Notes under the pieces: model-generated
Database searches by the model: none
Seen by the model: only the letters and a program-made list of their open reading frames with translations
What the model was told of the DNA's origin: nothing
Program-made: the position numbers and the translations under genes
Part shown: positions 9,467 to 17,803 of the stretch, one piece after another
Position numbering within the stretch: the stretch's first letter is position 1
How the letters are laid out: each line of letters opens with the position of its first letter
Assembly: GCA_913778085.1 (NCBI GenBank)
Contig: CAJYXJ010000064.1
Coordinates: 104,434 to 168,433, forward strand
Source of the DNA: an uncultured Chryseobacterium sp.
GTDB taxonomy: Bacteria; Bacteroidota; Bacteroidia; Flavobacteriales; Weeksellaceae
Direction: 5' to 3'
Length of the DNA stretch: 64,000 nucleotides

Positions 9467-11707
9467 ATGAATAAAAAACTATTGGCTTGTTTTATCCTGC
9501 TTTTATCCTTCTTTGCAGGAAAATTCTCTGCTCAGACCTATCAGCTAACAGGAAATCCTGTAGTGACCACAGGATGGGATATAGTTCCTTCTGCGGTTGT
9601 TAACGGAGATTTTATTCAGCTGACTGCCGATCAGATCTCCCAGGTAGGAGGCATCAAATTAAATGCTCCTATTAACCTGAAATTCTGTGATAAATGGAGA
9701 GTGGAATTTGATTTCAGGATCGATGGAAACGGAACCACCAGCTACGGACGTGGTGACGGTTTTGCTTTCTGGTACCTTGCGAATCCTCCGGCTGCCTATA
9801 CTGCAGGAGGCGGTTTAGGGATTCCTGCTAATTCCACCGGACTTATGGTAGGGTTCGATATCTTCAACAACAGTACCGAAGCTCAGATGAGCAAGGTGCA
9901 TGTTCTCTACGGAACCAATAATACCGCCGGATCAAATATTGAATTCAACAATACGCCCGGAAGTACATTTCACACGGCCGACCTTAATCCTACCCAGCCT
10001 TTTGTAGGAGCTACTTACAAGCATGTGGAAGTATTGGGACAGGTAGATCCTGCTACGCCAGCCAACTGGATCATCAGCATCAAGATCGATGGAAATACGG
10101 TTGTTAACCAGTCTTTTGCCCCTTCCGGAGCAGCTGTAGGAATGACCCAGGGATATTTCGGGTTCTCCGCCTCAACAGGAGCGGCCAGTGCAAGACATTC
10201 TATTAAGAACGCCAAAATTTTCACGGATAAGGTTTCTATCAGCCAACCAAGTGTTTCAGCAAGTGTATGCCCGAATCCTTCCACCGGCCAGGGAACTATT
10301 AATTTAACCACATTTCAAAGCCAGTTTGTAACCAATCCGGCCAACTACACTTTCACTTACAGCGTTGGCGGAACTCCAATTACAAATCCTACGAACTTCC
10401 AGTTCAGCGGCAATACTACCGTTTCGGTAAGAATTAAGGATAATGCCGGTCTTCTCTGTGATAACCCGGACGGAAAAATCCAATTGACACTGTCTCCGTT
10501 TACGGCAACACCGGCTACCCTTACCGAGTGTAATAACAATAATGCCGGAACAGCAACCTATAACCTTACCCTCGCCAACGTAAACGAGCCTGCCGGTTCT
10601 ACTAAGAAGTTCTACACGACGATGGCAGCAACCACTGAAATCACCAATCCGACCGCTTATGTTTCGGCAGCCGGAACCGTATACGTGAGAGTTACCACAC
10701 CTCAGGGATGTCAGGGATCAGCACCTATTACGTTAGCCTTTTATCCGCAAATTGCCTCACAGGATGCCACCATTGAATCCTGCTTTATTGATGTTGCACC
10801 GACTACGGCCTTATTCAATCTTACCCAGGCGAATGTAACCTCTGCAACGGGAGTGACGAAGAGATATTTCAAAACCCAGGCTGATGCTCTGGCAGGCACC
10901 AATGAAATTCTAAATCCAACGGCTTATATTGCAACGTCATCTACCGTCTATGTAAGAATTACGAATCTTGCGAATTGCTTTGTGATCGTAAAAATAACTC
11001 TGAAGGTACTTCCTCCGATTTATTCTTCCATATTAAAAGATAAGACGATCTGTATTGATGCCAAAACCAGCCTTGATGCAGGCCCTGGATTCGACAGCTA
11101 CCTATGGAGCACAGGGGCAACAACCCAATCTATTCAGAATATTGCACCGGGGCAATACTGGGTACAATTAAAATCCGGAAGATGTACCAGCCTGCAGACC
11201 GTAAAAGTAAATGCGGCCAGCCAGCCGGTAATTTCAAGTATTGATATCAGCAATACTACCATTACCGTAAATGTAAAGGGAGGAAAAGGTCCTTTCCAAT
11301 ACTCTCTTGACGGCATAAAATGGCAGGATTCAAATGTGTTCACCGGACTTTCGAGAGGCGAAGTAACGGTTTATGTAAAAGATTCTTACAACTGTACACC
11401 AATCCATGTTCAGATCACGGTGCCTAACCTGATCAATGCCATTACGCCAAACGGTGATAATGTAAATGATGTCATCGACTATTCGGCTTTAGCATATAAA
11501 AAAGACCTTGTCTTTACCGTATATGACCGATACGGAAACAAGCTGTATGAAGCCAACAAAATAAGAAACTTCAAATGGGATGGAACTTCCGGCGGTAAAA
11601 AAATACTGACAGGTACTTACTGGTATACCATCACATGGACTGAAAACGATAAAAACAATACACAAACATCTTACAACGGTTGGGTATTGGTAAAGAACAG
11701 AGAATAA
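9467..11707 (+). CDS. L-type lectin-like T9SS type B surface protein (copy B1)
   Basis: 746 residues. Signal peptide about 1-22 (FFAGKFSAQ). Residues about 24-250 look like an L-type (legume/ERGIC-like) lectin domain: CDKWRVEFDFRIDGNG, GRGDGFAFWYL, GGGLGIP, GLMVGFDIFNN, VHVLYGTNN and GYFGFSASTGAASARHSI. Such beta-sandwiches bind glycans. Then follow an Ig-like module, two 75-residue repeats (CNNNNAGTATYNLT; KTQADALAGTNEI) and the type B C-terminal domain (NAITPNGDNVNDV, YDRYGN, TGTYWYTITW, GWVLVKNRE). The N-terminus pairs it with the following gene, whereas its tail is closest to the gene at 4673. Glycan-binding adhesin is the likeliest role; the ligand is unknown. Confidence 0.9.
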   Translation: MNKKLLACFILLLSFFAGKFSAQTYQLTGNPVVTTGWDIVPSAVVNGDFIQLTADQISQVGGIKLNAPINLKFCDKWRVEFDFRIDGNGTTSYGRGDGFAFWYLANPPAAYTAGGGLGIPANSTGLMVGFDIFNNSTEAQMSKVHVLYGTNNTAGSNIEFNNTPGSTFHTADLNPTQPFVGATYKHVEVLGQVDPATPANWIISIKIDGNTVVNQSFAPSGAAVGMTQGYFGFSASTGAASARHSIKNAKIFTDKVSISQPSVSASVCPNPSTGQGTINLTTFQSQFVTNPANYTFTYSVGGTPITNPTNFQFSGNTTVSVRIKDNAGLLCDNPDGKIQLTLSPFTATPATLTECNNNNAGTATYNLTLANVNEPAGSTKKFYTTMAATTEITNPTAYVSAAGTVYVRVTTPQGCQGSAPITLAFYPQIASQDATIESCFIDVAPTTALFNLTQANVTSATGVTKRYFKTQADALAGTNEILNPTAYIATSSTVYVRITNLANCFVIVKITLKVLPPIYSSILKDKTICIDAKTSLDAGPGFDSYLWSTGATTQSIQNIAPGQYWVQLKSGRCTSLQTVKVNAASQPVISSIDISNTTITVNVKGGKGPFQYSLDGIKWQDSNVFTGLSRGEVTVYVKDSYNCTPIHVQITVPNLINAITPNGDNVNDVIDYSALAYKKDLVFTVYDRYGNKLYEANKIRNFKWDGTSGGKKILTGTYWYTITWTENDKNNTQTSYNGWVLVKNRE

Positions 11708-11714
11708 TAAATGA

Positions 11715-11749
11715 AAAAGATCACTCCGATGGCGGGTGGTCTTTTTTTA
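11715..11749 (+). terminator. rho-independent terminator
   Basis: AAGATCACTCC pairs (with G-U pairs) with GGGTGGTCTT, followed by a T-tract. It lies inside an artificial upstream extension of the next gene and argues against that longer start. Confidence 0.7.
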
Positions 11750-11878
11750 TTCCTGCCTATACATTCAATCAACTTAAAAAAATTTTTCTCTTACCGAAAT
11801 ATCCGACAATTACTTTATAATTTTAACAGTAATGCCATACATCGGTTTATAATATTAATCATCAGACAATTTGTTCAA

Positions 11879-14140
11879 ATGAAAAAACGATTACTCATTA
11901 ATTTTTTTATCATTGTCATCTGTTTTGCAGGAAAGCTTTCCGCACAGACGTATCAGCTTACCGGAAATCCCGTTAATACAACGGGATGGGATCTTGTTTC
12001 CAATGCTGCTGTAAACACAGATTTTATACAGCTGACCCAGGATGTTACCAGTCAGTTTGGAGTGGTAAAATTATCAACCCCCATCAATCTTAAATATTGC
12101 GACAAATGGAAAGTAGAGTTCGATTTCAGGATTGACGGAAACGGAACGGCAGCCTATGGCCGTGGTGACGGATTTACTTTCTGGTATCTTACCAATCCCC
12201 CGACAACCTTTGCAGGTGGCGGTGGATTAGGAATTCCTTCAAACGCTAACGGGCTGATGGTGGGATTTGATATTTTCAATAATACTACGGAAGGCCAGAT
12301 GAGCAAGATCCATGTTTTATATGGAACCAACAACCTGCCTGCCGGAAACAACAATATCGAATACAACAATACACCGGGAAGCACTTATCATACCCCCGAT
12401 CTGAATCCTACACAGCCATTCGTAGGATCCACTTACAAGCACGTTATCGTAAACGGCACTATCGATCCTGTAAATCCGAATATCTGGAATATTAAAATCC
12501 AGCTGGACGGTGTGGTTTTGGTAGACCAGCCCTTTACCGCTTCGGGAGGAGCAGTCGGAATGACGGCCGGCTATTTCGGATTCTCAGCGGCTACGGGAGG
12601 AGCAAGCGCAAGACATTCGATTAAAAATGCTAAAATCTATATCGACAAAGTTCCGATCCTTACCAATACCGTTACGCCTTTCGTATGTGTAAACCCGGGT
12701 ACAGGAAACGGAACGGTAAATCTGACCACTTTTCAGAACCAGTTTGTAAGTAATCCGGCAAACTATGTTTTCACCTACTTCGGACCTGGCGGAACACCGA
12801 TTACCAACCCTTCCAATTATCAGTATTCCACCGGCACCACGACAATTACCGTCGTTGTAAAAGACCCTTCGTCAACCCTGTGCGATAACGGTGACGGAAA
12901 AATCGTCCTGACACCTACGGCTTTTGCTGCCAATGATGTAACACTTACCGGATGTAACAATAACAACGCGGGAGGAGCCGTTTTCAACCTTACCGCCGCC
13001 GCAGTATCATCAGTCGCCGGAAGTACGGCAATATTTTATAATTCGATGTACGACCTGAATAATCATATTAACCCTATTACGAACCCTTCGGCATTTTTCT
13101 CACCCGCTGCTACCATTTATGCCCAGGTAACTACTCCTCAGGGTTGTACAGATGTTGCCGACATTACGCTTGCCATCTCCCCGGTAGTTGTTGTACAGGA
13201 TGCTACATTAAGAGCATGTGCGAGTGCTGCCAATCCTTCTACAGGATTATTTGACCTTACAACAGCTATCATATCTTCCCAGACGGGTACAAAAACATAT
13301 TACCCATCGCTCGCAGATGCACAGAACGGAACAAACCCGATCCCGACACCGGCAACCTATACTTCTCCGAACGGCATCATATATATCAAATTGACAAATG
13401 CAAACGGCTGTTACGGTATTGCCAAAGTAACGCTGATTGTCATTCCGCAGGTATTCTCCACGACGCTGGACGATAAAATTATCTGTATGGAAGATACAAC
13501 CACGCTGGATGCAGGTCCTGGCTTTACCGCTTATAAATGGAGCACGGGAGCAACTACCCAAAGCATCAGCAATGTAACGGCAGGAACTTATTGGGTAGAC
13601 CTGAAAACGGGAGACTGTACTGCAAGACAGACCGTTAAAGTCTATGCTGCCAAACAGCCTGTAATCACAAGTGTTGATATCTCCAATACAACGGTAACGA
13701 TCTATGCCAATGGAGGAACTGCTTCTTACAAATATTCGATGGACGGAATTCACTGGCAGGACTCCAATGAGTTCAAAAATGTACCGAGAGGAGACAGCCA
13801 AGTGTATGTAAAAGATGCTTATGACTGTGATCCGATTACCATTACCATCGTTGTTCCGAATCTTATCAATGTAATTACCCCGAACGGTGATGGCGTAAAT
13901 GATGTTATTGATTATTCTGCGCTAGCCGGAAAGAAAAATCTGGTTTTCAATGTCTACGACCGATACGGTGCGAAAATTCATGAAGCCGATAAATCGAACC
14001 GATATAAGTGGGACGGAACTGTAGGCGGTAGAAAAATATCTACCGGAAACTACTGGTATTCCGTTTCATGGAATGAAAACGACAAAAAAAGCACGCCCAT
14101 CAAATATTCCGGATGGGTTCTGGTGAAAAACAGAGATTAG
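11879..14140 (+). CDS. L-type lectin-like T9SS type B surface protein (copy B2)
   Basis: 753 residues from ATG 11879. The frame is open back to 11711, but that stretch holds the previous gene's terminator, and 11879 places a proper signal peptide (about 1-21, CFAGKLSAQ) at the start. The L-type lectin-like domain (about 22-255) matches copy B1: DKWKVEFDFRIDGNG, GRGDGFTFWYL, GGGLGIPSNANGLMVGFDIF. The repeats and type B C-terminal domain (NVITPNGDGVNDV, ALAGKKNLVFNVYDRYG, TGNYWYSVSW, GWVLVKNRD) instead match copy A1 at 2511, including MEDTTTLDAGPGFTAYKWS. The gene is therefore a mosaic of the two paralogue groups. Secreted through the T9SS; surface glycan binding is inferred. Confidence 0.9.
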   Translation: MKKRLLINFFIIVICFAGKLSAQTYQLTGNPVNTTGWDLVSNAAVNTDFIQLTQDVTSQFGVVKLSTPINLKYCDKWKVEFDFRIDGNGTAAYGRGDGFTFWYLTNPPTTFAGGGGLGIPSNANGLMVGFDIFNNTTEGQMSKIHVLYGTNNLPAGNNNIEYNNTPGSTYHTPDLNPTQPFVGSTYKHVIVNGTIDPVNPNIWNIKIQLDGVVLVDQPFTASGGAVGMTAGYFGFSAATGGASARHSIKNAKIYIDKVPILTNTVTPFVCVNPGTGNGTVNLTTFQNQFVSNPANYVFTYFGPGGTPITNPSNYQYSTGTTTITVVVKDPSSTLCDNGDGKIVLTPTAFAANDVTLTGCNNNNAGGAVFNLTAAAVSSVAGSTAIFYNSMYDLNNHINPITNPSAFFSPAATIYAQVTTPQGCTDVADITLAISPVVVVQDATLRACASAANPSTGLFDLTTAIISSQTGTKTYYPSLADAQNGTNPIPTPATYTSPNGIIYIKLTNANGCYGIAKVTLIVIPQVFSTTLDDKIICMEDTTTLDAGPGFTAYKWSTGATTQSISNVTAGTYWVDLKTGDCTARQTVKVYAAKQPVITSVDISNTTVTIYANGGTASYKYSMDGIHWQDSNEFKNVPRGDSQVYVKDAYDCDPITITIVVPNLINVITPNGDGVNDVIDYSALAGKKNLVFNVYDRYGAKIHEADKSNRYKWDGTVGGRKISTGNYWYSVSWNENDKKSTPIKYSGWVLVKNRD

Positions 14141-14165
14141 CGAATAAGCATTCCGCATAGATGAA

Positions 14166-14202
14166 AGGATCACTTCAGAATTATCTGGAGTGATCTTTTT
14201 TT
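14166..14202 (+). terminator. rho-independent terminator
   Basis: GATCACTTCAGA pairs with TCTGGAGTGATC (one G-U), followed by a T-tract. It ends the B2 transcript. Confidence 0.85.
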
Positions 14203-14480
14203 GATACAATCCGGTCATATTCAATTTACTTTTTATTGAATTAAAAACAATAAGTCAAAAACTATATGGTCAGTATTGGATACATATATTTTAAAATACT
14301 GAGAAACAACACCATTTGATATTTTGGAATGATGGATTATGATATTGACCTTAAAAAGTTTCAAGCATCCGGCTTCCCACTCTCAACTCATTAATCTGAT
14401 TTCTATTTTTAGTTAATATTTTTAGTCTAATTTAGAACAAGATATTTTGCTTTATCCTTACTTAATTCGTATTCAATTAT
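14203..14480. other. intergenic stretch with one repeat fragment
   Basis: Between the B2 terminator and the nitroreductase promoter. No ORF with coding character on either strand. It is AT-rich except for a short GC-richer patch at 14361-14386 that resembles sequences in the gap at 38.6-39.1 kb. Confidence 0.5.
14361..14386 (-). repeat. dispersed intergenic repeat fragment
   Basis: The minus strand reads TTGAGAGTGGGAAGCCGGAT. It aligns with the minus strand at 39034-39066 (TTGGAGAGGGAAGCTGGAAG) and loosely with the plus strand at 38691-38710 (GGGAGGCTGAAAG). This suggests a degenerate dispersed repeat. Confidence 0.35.
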
Positions 14481-14488
14481 TAAATTTG
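14481..14488 (+). promoter_or_regulatory. -7 box, leaderless start
   Basis: TAAATTTG fits TAnnTTTG and ends 4 bases before the ATG at 14493. Confidence 0.55.
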
Positions 14489-14492
14489 TCTT

Positions 14493-15119
14493 ATGAATTA
14501 TTTGGAGGCTTTAAGCAGAAGATATTCTGTAAAGAAATTTAACGGCGAAATTATTCCGAAAGAAATATTGCATAATATTCTTGAATCGGGAAAATTATCT
14601 GCAAGTTCTCTCGGTCTCCAGCCCTATGAAATCCTGATTGTTGAAAGCGGAGACATGAAGCAGAAATTAATTCCGGCATTTTACAATCCGTCGCAGATTT
14701 CCACTTGTTCTCATCTTGTCGTTATTGTTGCCAAAAAAATTGTGGACGACCATTATATCAACGGATATTTCAGGCACATTTCCAAAGTCAGGGAAACACC
14801 GCCGGAAAAGCTGGATCTTTTTAAAAACAGCATCAATCAGCACATCAGTCAAAAAACACAGGATGAAATTTTCAGCTGGGCAGAAAAGCAGGCTTACATT
14901 GTTCTTGCCAATCTTATGTATGCCGCAGCGATCGAAAATATTGACACCTGTCCCATGGAAGGCTTCCGCCAGGAACTGATCGAAGAAATCTTAAATATCG
15001 ATCAGAATACCGAAAAAGTAAGCGTCACCCTTGCATTAGGCTACCGCTCGGAGGAAGATCATTTCCAGCACATGAAAAAAGTGAGAAAACCAAACGAAAA
15101 ATTGTTTAAATTTATATAG
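14493..15119 (+). CDS. nitroreductase family NAD(P)H oxidoreductase
   Basis: 208 residues, the usual size for NfsB-like FMN enzymes. The N-terminal RRYSVKKFNGEIIP followed by SASSLGLQPYEILIVES is the typical FMN-phosphate binding start of the family; the C-terminal SVTLALGYRSEEDHFQ is the usual closing strand. Such enzymes reduce nitro compounds, quinones or flavins using NAD(P)H; the physiological substrate is not readable. The nadB gene starts 30 bases downstream without a terminator, so it is likely the first gene of an NAD synthesis operon. The ATG at 14493 is set by the -7 box 4 bases upstream. Confidence 0.9.
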   Translation: MNYLEALSRRYSVKKFNGEIIPKEILHNILESGKLSASSLGLQPYEILIVESGDMKQKLIPAFYNPSQISTCSHLVVIVAKKIVDDHYINGYFRHISKVRETPPEKLDLFKNSINQHISQKTQDEIFSWAEKQAYIVLANLMYAAAIENIDTCPMEGFRQELIEEILNIDQNTEKVSVTLALGYRSEEDHFQHMKKVRKPNEKLFKFI

Positions 15120-15149
15120 CCATCAGACAATTTTTCTTAAACCAAGGAT

Positions 15150-16721
15150 ATGATAAAAGCGGATGTATTAGTAATCGGTTCCGGGATTTCGGGACTTTCC
15201 TATGCCATAAAAATTTCAGAGCAGCTTCCCGATGCCAAAATAATCATCGTAACAAAGTCTGATGAAGACGAAAGCAACACCAAATATGCCCAAGGCGGCC
15301 TTGCCGTGGTAACGGACTCCAAAAATGACAATTTTCAGAAGCATATCGAAGATACGATGCGTGCCGGAGATGGGGAAAACAAACGCGATGTCGTGGAAAT
15401 GGTGGTTACCGAAGCACCCGCAAGATTTAACGAAATCGTGGAATGGGGAGCCAACTTCGATATGAAAAACGGCGAATTTGCGTTGGGAAGAGAAGGTGGC
15501 CATACCGAGAACAGAATTGTACATCACAAAGACATCACCGGGTTTGAAATTGAAAGGGCTTTACTGGAAACCGCCAATAAAAGCGAAAACATTGAGATCT
15601 TGGATCATCATTACGTGATCGATATCATTACCCAGCACCACGTTCCGGGAAAAGAGCTGAACGAAGGCGATATCCACTGTTACGGAGCTTATATTTTAGA
15701 TGAAAAATCTAAAAAAATAAAAAAAATCACCTCAAAGATCACTTTAGTCGCAACGGGAGGTGCCGGTCATGTTTACAAAAATACCACTAATCCTACCATT
15801 GCTACCGGCGACGGAATCGCTTTTGTGGCCAGAGCGAAAGGCAAGGTTTCCAATATGCAGTATTACCAGTTTCACCCGACGGCTTTATACAGCAAAATTG
15901 ACGGCATGCTGTTCCTGATTTCGGAAGCGGTCCGCGGAGACGGAGCCAAACTCCGAACGAAAAAGGGCGAAAAATTCATGCACAAGTATGATGAGCGTGA
16001 AGAGTTGGCCTCCCGGGATATTGTTGCCAGGGCCATCGATGCTGAAATGAAAGTTACGGGAGACGAATACGTAGGGCTCGACTGCCGTGCGATGAACCAT
16101 GAAAAATTTCTCGAACATTTCCCGAATATTTATAAAAAATGTAAAGACGAAGGAATCGATCCTTTTACCCAGTTGATCCCCGTTGTGCCTGCATGCCATT
16201 ATCTGATGGGCGGAATCGAAGTTGACCGCGACGGGCAGTCTTCCATCAGAAACCTGTTTGGTGTGGGAGAATGCACCAACTCCGGACTTCACGGCGCGAA
16301 TAGGCTGGCTTCCAATTCCTTACTGGAAGGCTTGGTTTTTGGACATAATGCTGCAATGAAAACCGTTGAGCTCCTTAAAGAAAACCATTTTAACTTTGAC
16401 GATTTAAAAGCGGTTCCGGAATGGAATGAAGAAGGAATGAAAATTATGGATGAAATGGTAATCGTTTCCTACCTGAGAAAACAGCTTCAGGAAATGATGA
16501 GCGACCTGGTAGGTATTGTAAGAAGTAACCGCCGACTGAACATGGCCCTACAGAAGCACCAGGAGATTGCCGCGGCAGTGGATGAAATTTATCACTATTC
16601 TATTCTTTCGCCTCAGCTGTCGGAACTCAGAAATTTAACAACCGTTGCGCATCTCATCATTACCCAATCAATGGAAATGACGGAAAATAAGGGTGCGTTT
16701 TATAATAAAGATTTAGCTTAA
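15150..16721 (+). CDS. nadB: L-aspartate oxidase NadB
   Basis: 523 residues, the usual length. It oxidises L-aspartate to iminoaspartate, the first step of de novo NAD synthesis, using FAD. The dinucleotide fold is at about 5-20 (VLVIGSGISGLSYAI). Family motifs follow: KYAQGGLAVV, GREGGHTENRIVHHKDITG, ATGGAGHVYKNTTNP, QYYQFHPTALY, SEAVRGDGAKLR, HYLMGGIEVD and ECTNSGLHGANRLASNSLLE. The SEAVRGDGA and HPTA motifs contain substrate-binding residues shared with fumarate reductase flavoproteins. nadC follows after 12 bases, so the two are in one operon. The quinolinate synthase gene nadA is not in this window. Confidence 0.97.
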   Translation: MIKADVLVIGSGISGLSYAIKISEQLPDAKIIIVTKSDEDESNTKYAQGGLAVVTDSKNDNFQKHIEDTMRAGDGENKRDVVEMVVTEAPARFNEIVEWGANFDMKNGEFALGREGGHTENRIVHHKDITGFEIERALLETANKSENIEILDHHYVIDIITQHHVPGKELNEGDIHCYGAYILDEKSKKIKKITSKITLVATGGAGHVYKNTTNPTIATGDGIAFVARAKGKVSNMQYYQFHPTALYSKIDGMLFLISEAVRGDGAKLRTKKGEKFMHKYDEREELASRDIVARAIDAEMKVTGDEYVGLDCRAMNHEKFLEHFPNIYKKCKDEGIDPFTQLIPVVPACHYLMGGIEVDRDGQSSIRNLFGVGECTNSGLHGANRLASNSLLEGLVFGHNAAMKTVELLKENHFNFDDLKAVPEWNEEGMKIMDEMVIVSYLRKQLQEMMSDLVGIVRSNRRLNMALQKHQEIAAAVDEIYHYSILSPQLSELRNLTTVAHLIITQSMEMTENKGAFYNKDLA

Positions 16722-16733
16722 AAAGCATACCCT

Positions 16734-17600
16734 ATGAAAAGACCGGCATACGTTACCGATAAAGTTTTAAAACTATTCATTAAAAACGCTCTGGAGGAAG
16801 ACATCCAGGATGGCGACCACTCTACTCTTTCCACCATTCCAAAAGATCTTGAGCAGAGTGCACAGCTTCTCGTAAAACAGGATTGTATTCTGGCAGGCGT
16901 TGAGCTGGCGGAAATCATCTTTAAAGCTTTCGATAAAGATCTGAAGGTGGAGACTTTTGTAAAGGATGGTGATGCTGTGAAAGTGGGCGACGTGGCCTTT
17001 ACCGTAACCGGAAGTGCAAGGTCTATTTTATCAACCGAACGTCTTGTTTTAAACTGCATGCAGCGTATGAGCGGGATCGCTACCCTTACCCATGACTGGG
17101 ATTCCAGACTTGTCGGCACCAAAACAAAACTTTTGGATACCCGGAAAACCACTCCGAATTTCAGGGTATGTGAAAAATGGGCGGTGGCCATCGGTGGCGG
17201 AACCAATCACCGTTACGGTCTTTATGATATGATCATGTTAAAAGACAATCATATTGATTACAATGGGAGTATTACCAATGCTGTAAAAATGGCGAAGGAA
17301 TACATTAAAAAGAATAAGAAAAAATTAAAGATAGAAGTTGAAACCAGGAATCTTGAAGAAGTTCAGGAAGCCATCAACGCAAAAGTCGACAGAATTATGC
17401 TCGATAATATGGATGTAAAAACCATGAAGAAAGCGGTAAAACTCATTAATGGAAGTTGTGAAACCGAGGCATCTGGCGGAATTACCCGTGAACAACTGAA
17501 AGAAATAGCTTCTACAGGCGTTACCTACATTTCTGCAGGAGCCTTGACACACTCTGCCGCAAATATGGATTTAAGCTTAAAAGCCGTAAAAAAGCATTGA
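16734..17600 (+). CDS. nadC: nicotinate-nucleotide pyrophosphorylase NadC
   Basis: 288 residues, typical for NadC. The enzyme turns quinolinate and PRPP into nicotinate mononucleotide, CO2 and pyrophosphate. Motifs: DGDHSTLSTIP near the start, ERLVLNCMQRMSGIATLT (about 100-117), LDTRKTTPNFRVCEKWAV, GGGTNHRYGLYDMIMLKDNH (about 160-180), EVETRNLEE, DRIMLDNM and EASGGI. The Arg, His and Lys residues in TRKT, NHR and LKDNH are the usual quinolinate and phosphate ligands. It lies directly behind nadB in the same operon. No clear terminator is visible in the 203 bases after it. Confidence 0.97.
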   Translation: MKRPAYVTDKVLKLFIKNALEEDIQDGDHSTLSTIPKDLEQSAQLLVKQDCILAGVELAEIIFKAFDKDLKVETFVKDGDAVKVGDVAFTVTGSARSILSTERLVLNCMQRMSGIATLTHDWDSRLVGTKTKLLDTRKTTPNFRVCEKWAVAIGGGTNHRYGLYDMIMLKDNHIDYNGSITNAVKMAKEYIKKNKKKLKIEVETRNLEEVQEAINAKVDRIMLDNMDVKTMKKAVKLINGSCETEASGGITREQLKEIASTGVTYISAGALTHSAANMDLSLKAVKKH

Positions 17601-17763
17601 ATTTTCGTTAAAAATGATACCCATTTATTAAAAATTCAATAATATGATTTTATTCATACGGAATTTCAATTATTATTCAATACATTGTAAATCAGAAATT
17701 TAAACCTTATCGAGAATGATTAAAAATTAACATACAGTTAATATTAGTTAAAATATATTTCCT

Positions 17764-17771
17764 CAATTTTG
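17764..17771 (+). promoter_or_regulatory. -7-like box (one mismatch)
   Basis: CAATTTTG differs from TAnnTTTG at the first base; it lies 32 bases before the TonB receptor start. Confidence 0.35.
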
Positions 17772-17803
17772 CAGAAAATTTAATCTAACTATTACTAACG
17801 ATT

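Noticed and set aside
11711-11878. Longer start for the gene at 11879
   Set aside because: The stretch contains the preceding gene's terminator and no signal peptide at its N-terminus; the ATG at 11879 gives one.
13247-13801. 184-codon minus-strand frame
   Set aside because: Antisense to the repeats of a well-supported T9SS protein; composition is that of a shadow frame (many Ser, Arg, Cys).
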